Source: JAEUJM01 sp041908445 (GTDB lineage Bacteria > Actinomycetota > Acidimicrobiia > Acidimicrobiales > DATDAH01). From it: a stretch of 64,000 nt of DNA. The stretch's first letter is position 1; the number at the start of each line of letters is the position of its first letter. Under the pieces are notes generated by a model that was not told where the DNA came from, made no database searches, and worked only from the letters and a program-made list of their open reading frames with translations. The position numbers and the translations under genes were made by a program. Location: positions 1-64,000 of the forward strand of contig JAYRFK010000037.1 of assembly GCA_041908445.1 (NCBI GenBank), given 5' to 3'. Shown one piece after another: positions 49,157 through 58,007 of the stretch.

Positions 49157-51625
49157 ATGAGTGACGTGTACGACTTCCGCGCCATCGAGGAGAAGTGGCA
49201 GCGCCGCTGGCGCGACGAGGGCACCTACGAGGTCGACAACGACGACCCCCGGCCCAAGTCGTACGTGCTCTGCATGTACCCGTACCCCTCGGGGCCGGCC
49301 CACATGGGCCACGTGCGCAACTACACCTTCGGCGACCTGCTGGTCCGCTACCGCACCATGCAGGGCCAGGCGGTGCTGTCGCCCATCGGCTTCGACTCGT
49401 TCGGCCTGCCCGCCGAGAACGCCGCGATCAAGACCGGCGAGCACCCCCGGCCCTTCACCGACGCCAAGATCGAGGAGCTCACGTCGTCGCTGCAGCGCCT
49501 GGGCGCGGTCTACGACTGGCGCCGCGTCGTCAAGAGCCACGACCCGAGCTACATCCACTGGACGCAGTGGATCTTCCTGCGCTTCCTGGAGGCGGGCCTG
49601 GCCTACCGGCGCAACGCGCCGGTGAATTGGTGCCCGGGCTGCCAGACCGTGCTGGCCAACGAGCAGGTCCTGGCCGACGGCACCTGCGAGCGCTCGGGTG
49701 ACCTCGTCGAGCGCCGCGACCTCGAGCAGTGGTTCTTCCGCATCACCGAGTACGCCCAGCAGTTGCTCGACGACCTCGAGGGACTGGACTGGCCCGAGCG
49801 GGTCAAGACCATGCAGCGCAACTGGATCGGCCGCTCCGAGGGCGCCGAGTTCGACCTGACCCTCGCCGACGGCGAGGGCACGCCCCGGGCCGACGGCCTG
49901 GCCCTGCGCGTCTTCACCACCCGCCCCGACACCAGCTTCGGCATGACCTACGCGGTCATGGCCCCCGAGCACCCGCTGGTCCCCGAGGTGACCACCGACG
50001 CCCAGCGGGCCGAGGTCGACGCCTTCGTGGCCAAGGTCCGCCAGGCCAGCGAGCTCGAGCGGGTGTCGTCCGAGGGCGGCCTCGACAAGCGGGGCGTGTT
50101 CACCGGCTCGACCGTCATCAACCCCTTCAACGGCACGCCCGTGCCGCTGTACCTGGCCGACTACGTGCTCATGGGCTACGGCACCGGGGCGATCATGGCC
50201 GTCCCCGCCGAGGACCAGCGCGACTGGGACTTCGCCAAGGCCTACGACCTGCCCATCATCCGCACCGTCCAGCCCCCCGAGGGCTGGGACGGCGAGGCGT
50301 ACACGGGCGACGGCCCCACCATCAACAGCGAGTGGCTGGACGGCCTGGGCAAGGCGGAGGCCATCTCGAAGGCCATCGCGTGGCTGGAGGCCGAGGGCCA
50401 CGGCGAGGGCACGATCAACTTCCGCTTGCGCGACTGGCTGCTGTCGCGCCAGCGCTTCTGGGGCTGCCCGATCCCCGTCGTCTACTGCCCTGAGCACGGC
50501 GCCGTCCCGGTACCCGACGACCAGCTCCCGGTGCTGGCCCCGGACGACGTCGAGTTCCGTCCCTCGGGCGAGTCACCCCTGAAGTTCCACGAGGGCTTCC
50601 TCAACACCACCTGCCCGACCTGCGGTGGCCCGGCGACGCGCGAGACCGACACCATGGACACGTTCGTCGACTCGTCGTGGTACTTCCTGCGCTTCGCCGA
50701 CCCCACCAACGAGGACGCCCCCTTCGACCCCGCCGCGGTGGCCGAGTGGCTGCCCGTCGACCAGTACATCGGCGGCATCGAGCACGCCATCCTCCACCTG
50801 ATGTACGCCCGCTTCTTCACCAAGGCGCTGGCCGACCTGGGCGTCGCCCCCAAGGAGCTGCGCGAGCCCTTCGAGCGGCTGTTCACCCAGGGCATGATCC
50901 GCATGGGCGGCACCAAGATGTCGAAGTCGAAGGGCAACCTCGTCGCCCCCGAGCCCTACCTGGACTCGATGGGCGCCGACTCGCTGCGCCTGTTCCACCT
51001 GTTCGCGGGCCCGCCCCAGGACGACATGGAGTGGAGCGACACCGGCATCGAGGGCTGCTCGCGGTTCCTGCACCGCGTGTGGCGCCTGGCCACCGGCGAC
51101 GTGGCCGGCACCACCGAGGAGCGGGAGCCGACCGCCGCGGACGCCGAGGTGGACGCGTCCCGCCACCGGCTGATCCTGCGGGTCACCGACGAGTACGAGC
51201 GCTGGTCCTACAACACCGCGGTGGCGGGGTTCATGGAGTACACGAACGCGCTCTACAAGTACGTGCAGTCCGACGAGGGCGCCCGCCAGGCGACCCTGGA
51301 CGAGGCGGTCGACACCCTCCTGCTGCTGATGGCGCCCATGACGCCGCACTTCGCGGCCGAGCTGTGGGAGCGCCGCCGCGGCGGCGAGGTCCACGCCGAG
51401 CCCTGGCCGGTGGCCGATGCGTCGAAGGCCGTGCGCGAGCTCGTCACCCTCGTGGTCCAGGTCAACGGCAAGGTGCGCGACACCCTCGAGGTGACGCCCG
51501 ACATCTCCGAGGCCGACGCCGAGGCCGCCGCGCTGGCGTCGCCCAAGGTCCGGGCCTTCCTGGACGGCGCCGAGCCCCGCAAGGTGATCGCCCGCCCGCC
51601 CAAGCTCGTCAACCTGGTCGTCTGA
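49157..51625 (+). CDS. leuS: Leucyl-tRNA synthetase
   Basis: 822-aa class I synthetase. The ATG at 49157 gives MSDVYDFRAIEEKWQRRW. HIGH-type motif YPSGPAHMGHVRNY, the CP1 editing domain (about 220-420; FTTRPDTSFGMTY), KMSKS at 587-591 (TKMSKSKGN), and a C-terminal anticodon-binding part ending in PPKLVNLVV. No leuS-type T-box leader or attenuator is visible, in line with a leaderless transcript. Confidence 0.97.
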   Translation: MSDVYDFRAIEEKWQRRWRDEGTYEVDNDDPRPKSYVLCMYPYPSGPAHMGHVRNYTFGDLLVRYRTMQGQAVLSPIGFDSFGLPAENAAIKTGEHPRPFTDAKIEELTSSLQRLGAVYDWRRVVKSHDPSYIHWTQWIFLRFLEAGLAYRRNAPVNWCPGCQTVLANEQVLADGTCERSGDLVERRDLEQWFFRITEYAQQLLDDLEGLDWPERVKTMQRNWIGRSEGAEFDLTLADGEGTPRADGLALRVFTTRPDTSFGMTYAVMAPEHPLVPEVTTDAQRAEVDAFVAKVRQASELERVSSEGGLDKRGVFTGSTVINPFNGTPVPLYLADYVLMGYGTGAIMAVPAEDQRDWDFAKAYDLPIIRTVQPPEGWDGEAYTGDGPTINSEWLDGLGKAEAISKAIAWLEAEGHGEGTINFRLRDWLLSRQRFWGCPIPVVYCPEHGAVPVPDDQLPVLAPDDVEFRPSGESPLKFHEGFLNTTCPTCGGPATRETDTMDTFVDSSWYFLRFADPTNEDAPFDPAAVAEWLPVDQYIGGIEHAILHLMYARFFTKALADLGVAPKELREPFERLFTQGMIRMGGTKMSKSKGNLVAPEPYLDSMGADSLRLFHLFAGPPQDDMEWSDTGIEGCSRFLHRVWRLATGDVAGTTEEREPTAADAEVDASRHRLILRVTDEYERWSYNTAVAGFMEYTNALYKYVQSDEGARQATLDEAVDTLLLLMAPMTPHFAAELWERRRGGEVHAEPWPVADASKAVRELVTLVVQVNGKVRDTLEVTPDISEADAEAAALASPKVRAFLDGAEPRKVIARPPKLVNLVV

Positions 51626-51632
51626 CCCGCCC

Positions 51633-51648
51633 GCCCGCCCGGGCGGGC
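51633..51648. terminator. GC palindrome between leuS and the LLM gene
   Basis: GCCCGCCC followed directly by its complement GGGCGGGC between convergent genes. Without a loop or T-run its terminator role is weak. Confidence 0.3.
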
Positions 51649-51660
51649 CGGCGGTGTCGC

Positions 51661-52677
51661 TCAGATGGCCTTGAGCGCCTCGATGATGGGGAGCCAGGTG
51701 TCGGGGGCGGCCTTGTAGGGGGCGTAGAAGCTGAGGCGGTGGACGACGTCGCCGTAGCGCTGGTGCAGCTGCGGCGCGATCTCGGAGGGCTCGCCGCGGA
51801 CGGCGAAGGTGCCGAGGATGTCGTCGTCGATGAGCTCGCCCATCTCGACCCACTTGCCCTGCTTCGACAGCGCGTTGAGCTCGGTCTGGAGGTCGCCCCA
51901 GCCGTGGTGCTCGAGCACGCCCCGGTAGGCCGGCGTCGAGCCGTAGAAGGCGATCTGCTCGCGGACGCCCTTGGCGCTGCGGGCGACCTCCTCCTCGGTC
52001 GTGCCGGTGACGACGAAGGCGGGGAGCGAGAGCTGGAAGTCGCCGTCGGCGAGGGTCCGGCCCCGCTTGGCCAGGCCCCGCTCGATCGACGGGAGGGTGA
52101 CCTCGCGCAGGTACGACTCGGTGGTGAAGCCGTGGCAGAGCATGCCGTCGGCCACCTCGCCGGCCACCTCGGTCATGAGCTGGCCCACCGCGGCGAGGAA
52201 CACCTTGGGCTGGCCGTAGGGGTGCGGTTCGGGGACGAAGAAGGGGGTCATCAGCGTGTGCTGGTAGAAGTCGCCTCGGAAGTCCAGCTTGTCGCCGGTC
52301 TCCCAGGCGGTCCAGATCGCCCGCATGGCCAGGATGAACTCACGCATGCGGGGCGCCGGGTGCGACCACGGCATCGAGAAGCGCTTGGTGATGTGGGCCT
52401 TGATCTGCGAGCCGAGGCCCAGCAGCAGGCGCCCACCCGAGAACGCCTGGAGGTCGTAGGCGCTGTTGGCGAGGGTCATGGGGCTGCGGGCGAAGGCCAC
52501 CGCGATGCCCGTGCCCAGCTCCACCCGCTCGGTCGCCTCGGCCCCGAGGACGAGCGGCAGGAAGGGGTCGTGGTTGGTCTCCGCGGTCCACAGGCCGTCG
52601 TAGCCCGCGGCCTCGCCGTCGCGTGCGCTCTCCGCCGCCTTGCCCAGGTCGAGCCCGAGCCCTCCGTCCACCAACAC
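51661..52677 (-). CDS. LLM-class (F420-dependent type) oxidoreductase
   Basis: 338 aa, bacterial luciferase-like TIM barrel. AAGYDGLWTAETNHDPFLPL, TGIAVAFARSPMTLANSAYDLQAFSGGRLLLGLGSQIKAHI are family motifs; TIGR03617-like features suggest F420 rather than FMN, as expected in this lineage. Substrate unknown. GTG 52677 has GAGG 9 nt upstream; two more in-frame starts follow at once. It diverges from the LivHM gene and may share regulation with that importer. Confidence 0.87.
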   Translation of the reverse strand: MLVDGGLGLDLGKAAESARDGEAAGYDGLWTAETNHDPFLPLVLGAEATERVELGTGIAVAFARSPMTLANSAYDLQAFSGGRLLLGLGSQIKAHITKRFSMPWSHPAPRMREFILAMRAIWTAWETGDKLDFRGDFYQHTLMTPFFVPEPHPYGQPKVFLAAVGQLMTEVAGEVADGMLCHGFTTESYLREVTLPSIERGLAKRGRTLADGDFQLSLPAFVVTGTTEEEVARSAKGVREQIAFYGSTPAYRGVLEHHGWGDLQTELNALSKQGKWVEMGELIDDDILGTFAVRGEPSEIAPQLHQRYGDVVHRLSFYAPYKAAPDTWLPIIEALKAI

Positions 52678-52743
52678 GTCACGTCACCTCGTCTGTCCGG
52701 GGCCAGGGCCGGGGCGACGCTACCTTTCCGCCGGGGGGGAGTG

Positions 52744-54879
52744 GTGACCGTGGGGGGAGCGGACGGGGTGGACGCGCTGCGAAGGCTGTTGACCGATCGG
52801 CGGGCGCCGGCCCGCGTCCTGGCGGCGGTCGGTCCGGCGGCCGCGGTCCTCGTCGTGCAACTGGTGTTCTTCCCGGTCCCGGCCGGGGTGCTCCTGCGGG
52901 GGGTCGTCGTCGGCCTCCTCGGCGCGCTGCTCGCCGTGGGCATGGCCCTGATCTACCGGGCCAACCGCATCGTGAACTTCGCCCAGAGCGACCTGGGCGC
53001 CGTGCCGGGTGCCGTGGCCGTGCTGCTCATCACCTTCAGCGGGCTGAACTGGTTCCTCGCCTTCGGGGCGGGCCTGGCCGCAGCGGTCCTGCTCGGCGCC
53101 GTGGTCGAGCTGGCCGTGATCCGCCGGTTCTCCCGGTCGTCGCGACTGGTGCTGACCGTCGCCACCATCGGGCTCTCCCAGCTCCTGGCCGTCGGCGCGC
53201 TGCTCCTGCCCAAGCTCTGGGACGAGCGCCCGGACACCTTCCGGATCGACGGGCCGCTCCACCTCACCTTCGAGGTGGCGCCGGTGATCTTCTCGGACGA
53301 CGACGTGCTCGCGCTGGTGCTCGCGCCGCTGGCCATGGTCGCGGTCGGCCTGTGGCTCCGATACACGAAGGTCGGCATCGCGGTCCGGGCCAGCGCCGAG
53401 AACGCCGACCGGGCCAGCCTGCTCGGGGTGCCGGTGCGGCGCCTACAGACGGTGGTGTGGGTGGTCGCCACCGTCCTGTCGTTCCTCGCCATGTTCCTGC
53501 GGGCGGGCATCATCGGCCTGCCCTTCGGGTCGGCGTTCACCTTCACTCTGCTGCTCAGCTCGCTGGCCGCGCTCACCCTCGGCCGGTTCACCCACCTGCC
53601 CGCCATCGGGCTCGCCGCGATCAGCCTCGGCGTCCTGGAGGTGGCCGTCGACTGGAACGCCGATAACCCGCTCCTCATCGACCCCATCATCGGGCTCGTC
53701 ATCTTCGTGGGCCTGCTGCTCCAGCCCCGCCCGAGGACGCGCGCGGCGCAGGACGACGCGTCCAGCTGGGCGGCGAGCGAGGACGTGCGGCCGGTGCCGG
53801 CCGTGCTGCGCCGCCTGCCCGAGGTGCGGATCGCCCGCGGGGTCGGCCTGGCCGTGCTGGTCGTCGGGGCGCTCGCGCTGCCGCACCTCCTCGGCACGGA
53901 GGACTCGCTGAAGGCCTCGGCGGTGCTCATCTTCGCCCTCGTCGGGCTGTCCATCGTCGTGCTCACCGGTTGGGCGGGCCAGGTCTCGCTCGGCCAGATG
54001 GGGTTCGTGGGAGCGGGCGCCGCCGTCACCGCCGTCGCCACGTCCGACTGGGGCCTCGACCTCGCGCTCGCCCTGCCCCTTGCCGCCGTGGTGGGCGGGC
54101 TCATCGCCCTCGTCGTGGGCCTGCCGGCGCTCCGCCTGCGGGGCCTGTTCCTGGCCGTGACCACCCTGGCCTTCGGCCTCGCGATGTCGTCGTACTTCCT
54201 CAACCAGGACTTCTTCGACTGGGTGCCGAGCGGCCGGGTCGACCGCCCGCCGCTGTTCGGCCGCATCGACCTCGACTCGCCGACCCGCATCTACTACCTC
54301 GTCCTCGTGGTGCTCGTGTTGTGCCTGGCCGGCCTCCAGGGCGTGCGCCACAGCCGCACCGGGCGGGTGCTCATCGCCCTGCGGGAGAACGAACGGGCCG
54401 CCCAGTCCTTCGGGGTCAGCGCCACCCGGGTGAAGCTCCTCGCCTTCGCGATGTCGGGCGCCATCGCGGCGCTGGCCGGCGGACTGCTGCTCGAGCACCA
54501 GCAGGCGTTCACCCCCGAGCTCTACGGCCCCTTCGAGAGCGTCAACGTGTTCATCGCCACCGTGATCGGTGGCCTGGGCACGCTCGCCGGCGCCATCTTC
54601 GGGGCGTTGTTCCTGCGGGGCGCGCAGTGGTTCCTGCCCCTCGACTGGCGGGCGCTGGCCGCGCCGGTCGGCGTGCTCCTGGTGCTGCTCGTCGTGCCCG
54701 AGGGCATCGGCGGCCTCGTGTTCCGCACGCGGGACGCGATCCTCCGGTGGGCGTCCGACCGGCGGGGCCTCGTCGTGCCGAGCCTCACGCGCGACGCCGG
54801 CACCGAGGGTGACGGGCCCGACCCGGGCGGGCCCGACGTGCCCGACGCGCCCGCCGACGAGGACGAGGTGGCGGCGTGA
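52744..54879 (+). CDS. Fused branched-chain amino acid-type ABC permease (LivH-LivM)
   Basis: 711 aa. LivH (about residues 15-310) shows GLLGALLAVGMALIYRANRIVNFAQSDLGAVPG and RASAENADRASLLGVPVRRLQ. LivM (about 375-670) shows LTGWAGQVSLGQMGFVGAGA and RENERAAQSFGVSATRVKLLAFAMSGAIAALAGGL. Both membrane subunits are thus made as one chain, joined by about 50 polar residues. The acidic tail ends at a GTGA overlap with the ATPase gene. Start among GTG 52741, 52744 and 52750; a purine-rich GGGGGGGA lies before them, and TACCTT (52721) may be the -10. Confidence 0.9.
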   Translation: MTVGGADGVDALRRLLTDRRAPARVLAAVGPAAAVLVVQLVFFPVPAGVLLRGVVVGLLGALLAVGMALIYRANRIVNFAQSDLGAVPGAVAVLLITFSGLNWFLAFGAGLAAAVLLGAVVELAVIRRFSRSSRLVLTVATIGLSQLLAVGALLLPKLWDERPDTFRIDGPLHLTFEVAPVIFSDDDVLALVLAPLAMVAVGLWLRYTKVGIAVRASAENADRASLLGVPVRRLQTVVWVVATVLSFLAMFLRAGIIGLPFGSAFTFTLLLSSLAALTLGRFTHLPAIGLAAISLGVLEVAVDWNADNPLLIDPIIGLVIFVGLLLQPRPRTRAAQDDASSWAASEDVRPVPAVLRRLPEVRIARGVGLAVLVVGALALPHLLGTEDSLKASAVLIFALVGLSIVVLTGWAGQVSLGQMGFVGAGAAVTAVATSDWGLDLALALPLAAVVGGLIALVVGLPALRLRGLFLAVTTLAFGLAMSSYFLNQDFFDWVPSGRVDRPPLFGRIDLDSPTRIYYLVLVVLVLCLAGLQGVRHSRTGRVLIALRENERAAQSFGVSATRVKLLAFAMSGAIAALAGGLLLEHQQAFTPELYGPFESVNVFIATVIGGLGTLAGAIFGALFLRGAQWFLPLDWRALAAPVGVLLVLLVVPEGIGGLVFRTRDAILRWASDRRGLVVPSLTRDAGTEGDGPDPGGPDVPDAPADEDEVAA

Positions 54880-57800
54880 GCGCCCCGACGACCTCGCCGC
54901 CGGGCTCGTGGTGGTCCCGGGGCACGGCCGCCGTGCGGCACCCGGGCGCCTGGCTCCTCGGCATCACGGGCGGCAGCCCCGTCTTCCCCCTCGTCGTGCT
55001 GTTCGGGCTGAACGCGGTCGACGAGCTCGACCGCACCGCCTTCGGGATCCTCCTGCCCGATATCCAGGCCAGCTTCGGCCTCGACCTCCAGGGCGTCCTC
55101 GCCCTGGTCGCCCTGGTGCTGGCCGGCGCCCTCGCCCTCCAGGTGCCCATCGCCCACCTGGCCGACCGCCACAACCGGGTGGTCATCACCATCCTCGGCG
55201 CGATCGCCTGGGGCATCTTCTCGGTGCTCACCGGCCTGGCCACCTCGGTGGTGATGCTGGCCATCGTCCGGGCGGGCTCGGGCATCGGCAAGGCCGTCGT
55301 CGACCCCACCCACAACTCGCTGCTGGCCGACTACTACCCGGTCGAGGTGCGCCCCCGGGTGTACTCCGTGCACCGGGCCGCCAACGTCGTCGGCCAGATC
55401 CTCGGGCCGCTCCTCGCCGGCGTGCTGGCCTACGCCTTCGGCTGGCGCGCGCCGTTCTTCCTCTTCGCCATCCCCACCTTCGTCTTCGTGGCCCTGGCCT
55501 TCCGCCTCCACGAGCCCGTCCGGGGCGCCCAGGAGCGCCGGGCGCAGGGGGCGGGGGAGGAGGCCATCGAGACCGAGGAGCTGCCGCCGTCGTTCGCGGA
55601 GAGCTGGCGGATGGTCTGGCGCATCGAGGCCCTCCGGCGCATCTGGTACGCGCTGCCGTTCCTCGCCGCCTCGCTCATCGGCTTCGTGTCGCTGGCCTCG
55701 CTGCTCTACGCCGACGTGTTCGACCTCGACGAGCGGGCGCGGGGCGTCGTGGCCGCCGCGGTCGAGCCGCTGCAGTTCGCCGGCCTGGTCATCGGGGCCC
55801 GCATCGGCACCCGGCTGATCGCCAAGGACCCGGGCCTGGTGCTGCGCTTCGTCTCGGTGGTCGCCCTGGTCACCTCGGGGCTGGCCCTCGTGTTCGCCCT
55901 CGCCCCGAACCTCGCCGTCGCCGTCGTCGCCAACGCCCTGATCTCGGCGGCGCTGGCCATCATCGGCCCCGGCGTGCTGGCGGCGCTGTCGCTGGCCATC
56001 CCGCCCCGGGCCCGCTCGCTCGGCTTCTCGGTGGCGTCGCTGTGGGTGCTGCCCGGCCTGATCGTGCTGCCGATCATCGGCTGGGTCGGCGACACCTGGG
56101 GCATCCGCCTGGGCATGGCGGTGATGACCCCGGTGTTCCTCGTCGGCGGGATCATGATCGCCGGGGCCGGCAGCGTGATCGGGCGGGACATCGCCCAGGT
56201 GTGGACCACCGCCGCCGCCCGTTCCGAGGCGCTGTGGGAGCGGCGTCACGGCAGCACGAAGATCCTCCTCGTCCGCAAGCTCAACGTCTCCTACGGCGGG
56301 GTCCAGGTGCTCTTCGACGTGGACCTCGACGTCGAGGAGGGCTCGGTGATCGCCCTGCTCGGCACCAACGGGGCCGGGAAGTCCACGCTGTTGAAGGCCG
56401 TGGCGGGCCTGGTGCCGGCGGACCGGGGCGCGGTGATCTTCGACGGCCGGGAGACGACCTTCGCGCCCGCCGACGAGGTGGCCGGCCACGGTGTGGTGCT
56501 GATGCCCGGCGGCGCCGGCGTGTTCCCGACCCTGACGGTGGCCGAGAACCTGCAGGTCGCGACCTGGCTCGACCGCCGGGGGAAGGGCACCGACGGTGCG
56601 CCGACCGGCGGCGACCGGCGGGCCGGCATCGCCGGGGTGCTCGAGCGGTTCCCGGTGCTCGCCGGACGGCTCGACGAGCCGGCGGCGAACCTGTCCGGCG
56701 GCCAGCAGCAGATGCTGGCCCTCGGCATGGCCCTGCTCTCGCGTCCCCGGCTGGTCATGATCGACGAGCTGACCCTGGGTCTCGCGCCGGTGGTGGTGGC
56801 CGAGCTCGTACCGGTGATCGGCGAGCTCCGGGACGCCGGGACCACGGTGATCCTGGTCGAGCAGTCGGTGAACCTGGCCCTCACCCTCGCCGAGACCGCC
56901 TACTTCATGGAGAAGGGCGAGATCCGCTTCCACGGACCGACCGCCGAGCTGCTCGAGCGCCCGGACATCCTGCGCTCGGTGTTCCTCGAGGGCGTCGGCT
57001 CGGGACCGGCGGCGGCATCGGCGTCGAGCACGACCGCGAGCTCGACCGCAAGTTCGGCCGCCGCCCCGGCCCCGTCGCCGGTCGAGGTCCGGCAGGCGGC
57101 CCCCGGCGCGTCCTCCACGGGCCCCGAACCTGACGGCCGGCCGCCGGCGCTGGCGACGGTCGACCTCGGCGTCTCGTTCGGCGGCATCCGCGCCGTCGAC
57201 GCCGTGAGCCTCGAGATCGCCCCGGGCGAGATCGTGGGGCTCATCGGGCCCAACGGCGCCGGCAAGACCACCCTGTTCGACCTGATCGGGGGCTACACCA
57301 CCGCCGGCGCCGGCCAGGTGTTCCTCGGCGGGCGCGACGTCACCCGCGACGGCCCCGACCACCGGGCCCGCCACGGCCTGGGGCGCTCGTTCCAGGACGG
57401 GCGACTGTTCCCGTCGCTCACCGTGGCCGAGACCATCGCGGTGGCCCTCGAGCGGTGGGTCGAGGTCCGCGATCCCGTGAGCGCCGCGCTCCACCTGCCG
57501 AACGCCTACGACTCGGAGGCCGCGGTGCGGGCGCGGGTCGACGAGCTCGTCGAGCTGCTCGGCCTCGGGGCGTACCGGGACAAGTTCACCCGAGAGCTCT
57601 CCACCGGCACCCGACGGGTCGTCGACCTCGCCGCGCTCGTGGCCCACCGGCCCACCGTGATCCTGCTCGACGAGCCGTCCAGCGGGATCGCCCAGCGAGA
57701 GGCCGAGGCGCTCGCGCCGCTGCTCCTGCGGGTTCGCGAGCAGATGGGGTCCGCCCTCGTCGTCATCGAGCACGACATCGCCCTCGTGCGCTCGGTGGCC

Positions 57801-57935
57801 GACCGCCTGGTCGCCCTCGACCAGGGACGGGTCGTCGTGGACGGTGAGCCCGCCGAGGTGCTGCGCCACCCCGAGGTGGTGGAGAGCTACCTCGGTGACA
57901 ACGAGGCCGCCCTCGCGCGCACCGACGTCCGCTGA
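54876..57935 (+). CDS. MFS transporter fused to two ABC ATPases (LivF- and LivG-like)
   Basis: 1019 aa. Residues 1-440 are an MFS-type domain of about 12 helices (ADRHNRVVITILGAIAWGIFSVLTGLA is the A-motif region). A LivF-like ATPase follows: Walker A GTNGAGKS at 496-503, signature LSGGQ at 606-610, Walker B RLVMIDEL. After an Ala/Ser linker (about 705-755) a LivG-like ATPase has Walker A GPNGAGKT at 791-798, Walker B VILLDEP, and a degenerate signature LSTGT at 908-912. Both ATPases of the importer are therefore tied to an MFS protein. GTG start in a GTGA overlap with the permease gene. Confidence 0.9.
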   Translation: MSAPTTSPPGSWWSRGTAAVRHPGAWLLGITGGSPVFPLVVLFGLNAVDELDRTAFGILLPDIQASFGLDLQGVLALVALVLAGALALQVPIAHLADRHNRVVITILGAIAWGIFSVLTGLATSVVMLAIVRAGSGIGKAVVDPTHNSLLADYYPVEVRPRVYSVHRAANVVGQILGPLLAGVLAYAFGWRAPFFLFAIPTFVFVALAFRLHEPVRGAQERRAQGAGEEAIETEELPPSFAESWRMVWRIEALRRIWYALPFLAASLIGFVSLASLLYADVFDLDERARGVVAAAVEPLQFAGLVIGARIGTRLIAKDPGLVLRFVSVVALVTSGLALVFALAPNLAVAVVANALISAALAIIGPGVLAALSLAIPPRARSLGFSVASLWVLPGLIVLPIIGWVGDTWGIRLGMAVMTPVFLVGGIMIAGAGSVIGRDIAQVWTTAAARSEALWERRHGSTKILLVRKLNVSYGGVQVLFDVDLDVEEGSVIALLGTNGAGKSTLLKAVAGLVPADRGAVIFDGRETTFAPADEVAGHGVVLMPGGAGVFPTLTVAENLQVATWLDRRGKGTDGAPTGGDRRAGIAGVLERFPVLAGRLDEPAANLSGGQQQMLALGMALLSRPRLVMIDELTLGLAPVVVAELVPVIGELRDAGTTVILVEQSVNLALTLAETAYFMEKGEIRFHGPTAELLERPDILRSVFLEGVGSGPAAASASSTTASSTASSAAAPAPSPVEVRQAAPGASSTGPEPDGRPPALATVDLGVSFGGIRAVDAVSLEIAPGEIVGLIGPNGAGKTTLFDLIGGYTTAGAGQVFLGGRDVTRDGPDHRARHGLGRSFQDGRLFPSLTVAETIAVALERWVEVRDPVSAALHLPNAYDSEAAVRARVDELVELLGLGAYRDKFTRELSTGTRRVVDLAALVAHRPTVILLDEPSSGIAQREAEALAPLLLRVREQMGSALVVIEHDIALVRSVADRLVALDQGRVVVDGEPAEVLRHPEVVESYLGDNEAALARTDVR

Positions 57936-58007
57936 GTCGCACGCACTAGCGTCCGGGCACGGTTCGCCGGGGGGCGGCCGACCGAGGGTCTCGAGCGAGG
58001 GGGAGCC

